Shown here: one piece after another, positions 63,187 through 64,000 of the stretch
Numbering within the stretch: position 1 is the first letter of the stretch
How the letters are laid out: the number at the start of each line of letters is the position of its first letter
Source: Flavobacterium panacagri
Lineage (GTDB): Bacteria; Bacteroidota; Bacteroidia; Flavobacteriales; Flavobacteriaceae
Reading direction: 5' to 3'
Assembly: GCF_030378165.1 (NCBI RefSeq)
Contig: NZ_CP119766.1
Span: 868,001-932,000 of the forward strand
Length of the DNA stretch: 64,000 bases
Program-made: the position numbers and the translations under genes
Notes under the pieces: generated by a model
The model's database searches: none
Told to the model about the DNA's origin: nothing
Seen by the model: only the letters and a program-made list of their open reading frames with translations

Positions 63187-64000
63187 ATGAAAAAAGTTTA
63201 CCTACTAACACTTTTGATTTCATTCTCGTCGTTTGCCCAAAAAACGTTCGACAACATTAAATCAGAAAAACTGGGAGAAGAGCGTAGAATTACAATTGGA
63301 CTTCCGGCTTCTTATGAAGCAAACAAAGACAAAAAATATCCTGTTCTTTATTTATTGGATGGCGATTACTTATTTGATCCTTTTTCCGGAGCTGTAAGTT
63401 ATGGTTCGTATTGGGATGATATTCCGGAAATGATCATTATCGGAATTCACCAAAATAAAGATGGAGAACGTTTTGACGACACCACAATCGACCAAAACGA
63501 AGGGCTTCCTTTTGAAAAAGGTTCCAAGTTTTTCGAATTCGTCGGAGCAGAATTAGTGCCTTATATTGAAAAAAAATATCGTACCTCGCCTTTCAGACTT
63601 ATTGCAGGCCATGACATAACAGCAAGTTTTGCTAATTTTTATCTGTATAAAGAAATGCCACTCTTTAATGCATACATCTGCTTAAGTCCGGAACTTGCCC
63701 CAAAAATGGAAGTGCGTATTGCTGAAAAATTTGCTAAAATAAAAAAACCGATTTTCTACTATCTTTCTGCAGGCGAAGGTGACATTAAAAAGATAAAAGA
63801 ACCGATTGAAAAATTAAACAATAATATTAAAATCGCTAATAATCCGTTAGTGAATTATAAATACGATGTTTTTAAGGGTGCTACGCATTACACAGAAGTA
63901 TTACATTCTATCCCAAGTGCGTTGTACCAGATTTTTGAAGCATACCGACCTATAAATTCTGCCGAATACAACGACAAAATTGCGGTTCTTCAAGAAGGTT
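63187..64000 (+). CDS. Exported alpha/beta-hydrolase esterase-fold protein, catalytic Ser replaced by Asp (3' truncated by window)
   Basis: The frame is open from ATG 63187 to the end of the window (271 codons seen); an in-frame ATG at 63175 is an alternative, but 63187 starts directly at the signal peptide MKKVYLLTLLISFSSFAQ. The mature part begins like esterase-D / Fes-type proteins (EERRITIGLPASYEANKDKKYPVLYLLDGDYLF, MIIIGIHQN). The nucleophile elbow, normally GHSxGG, reads AGHDITASF, so Ser is Asp. A later THYTEV supplies a His at about the catalytic position. Probably a non-hydrolytic member or one with altered chemistry. It lies about 200 bp after panD with no strong terminator between. 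Confidence 0.82.
   Translation, partial: MKKVYLLTLLISFSSFAQKTFDNIKSEKLGEERRITIGLPASYEANKDKKYPVLYLLDGDYLFDPFSGAVSYGSYWDDIPEMIIIGIHQNKDGERFDDTTIDQNEGLPFEKGSKFFEFVGAELVPYIEKKYRTSPFRLIAGHDITASFANFYLYKEMPLFNAYICLSPELAPKMEVRIAEKFAKIKKPIFYYLSAGEGDIKKIKEPIEKLNNNIKIANNPLVNYKYDVFKGATHYTEVLHSIPSALYQIFEAYRPINSAEYNDKIAVLQEG

Overview
The window looks like a chromosomal segment of a Flavobacterium-like member of the Bacteroidota. It is A+T-rich, and the genes lack Shine-Dalgarno leaders. Several upstream regions carry the flavobacterial -7 promoter motif TAnnTTTG. Many large secreted proteins end in type IX secretion (T9SS) sorting domains, and lineage-typical genes are present (DUF4270 lipoprotein, short AtpC, single-chain GlyS, TonB-dependent receptor). 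I see no tRNA, rRNA, CRISPR array, insertion sequence or prophage.

Layout. 1-18.5 kb: the 3' end of a giant T9SS type B surface protein, a small membrane protein, thiL, a convergent two-component system (TPR histidine kinase plus response regulator), a small exported peptide, a LytTR-type regulator, glyS, a ComF-type phosphoribosyltransferase, a secreted reprolysin-like metalloprotease, ribF, a small membrane protein, bioB and a JmjC-like cupin protein. 18.5-45.8 kb: a cluster of five giant exported proteins (about 1000-2250 aa). They have unrelated N-terminal regions (glycine-rich plus ten 98-aa repeats; delta-60 repeats; PA14 plus Ig-like; cadherin-like plus PA14; DUF11) but all end in the same roughly 500-residue C-terminal module. 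The cluster is interrupted only by recX and one small lipoprotein-like ORF. Three genes point left and two point right. 45.8-64 kb: an ECF sigma operon (small membrane protein, TraB/GumN protein, sigma factor, membrane protein), a DUF2975/HTH pair, an NAD(P)-binding protein, atpD-atpC, a TonB-dependent receptor with an SGNH-hydrolase lipoprotein, the operon glycogen-synthase-like/DUF4270/glmS, then panC-panD and a partial esterase-fold protein running off the right edge.

How the genes work together. Housekeeping functions are cofactor synthesis (thiL, ribF, bioB, panC, panD), energy (atpDC), translation (glyS), amino-sugar supply (glmS) and recombination control (recX). The dominant theme is cell-surface display through T9SS: six giant proteins and a protease.

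Most notable observations. (1) Two almost identical 1134-bp segments (about 98% by hand count) lie in inverted orientation at 29883-31016 and 44403-45536, enclosing 13.4 kb, so they could support inversion or gene conversion between two surface-protein genes. (2) The 10 x 294-bp repeat array contains a 588-bp higher-order duplication differing at only two bases. (3) Two apparent pseudo-enzymes flank panCD: a half-length glycogen synthase without its KxGG motif, and an esterase-fold protein whose nucleophile serine is an aspartate. (4) The LytTR regulator has Glu in place of the phospho-acceptor Asp.
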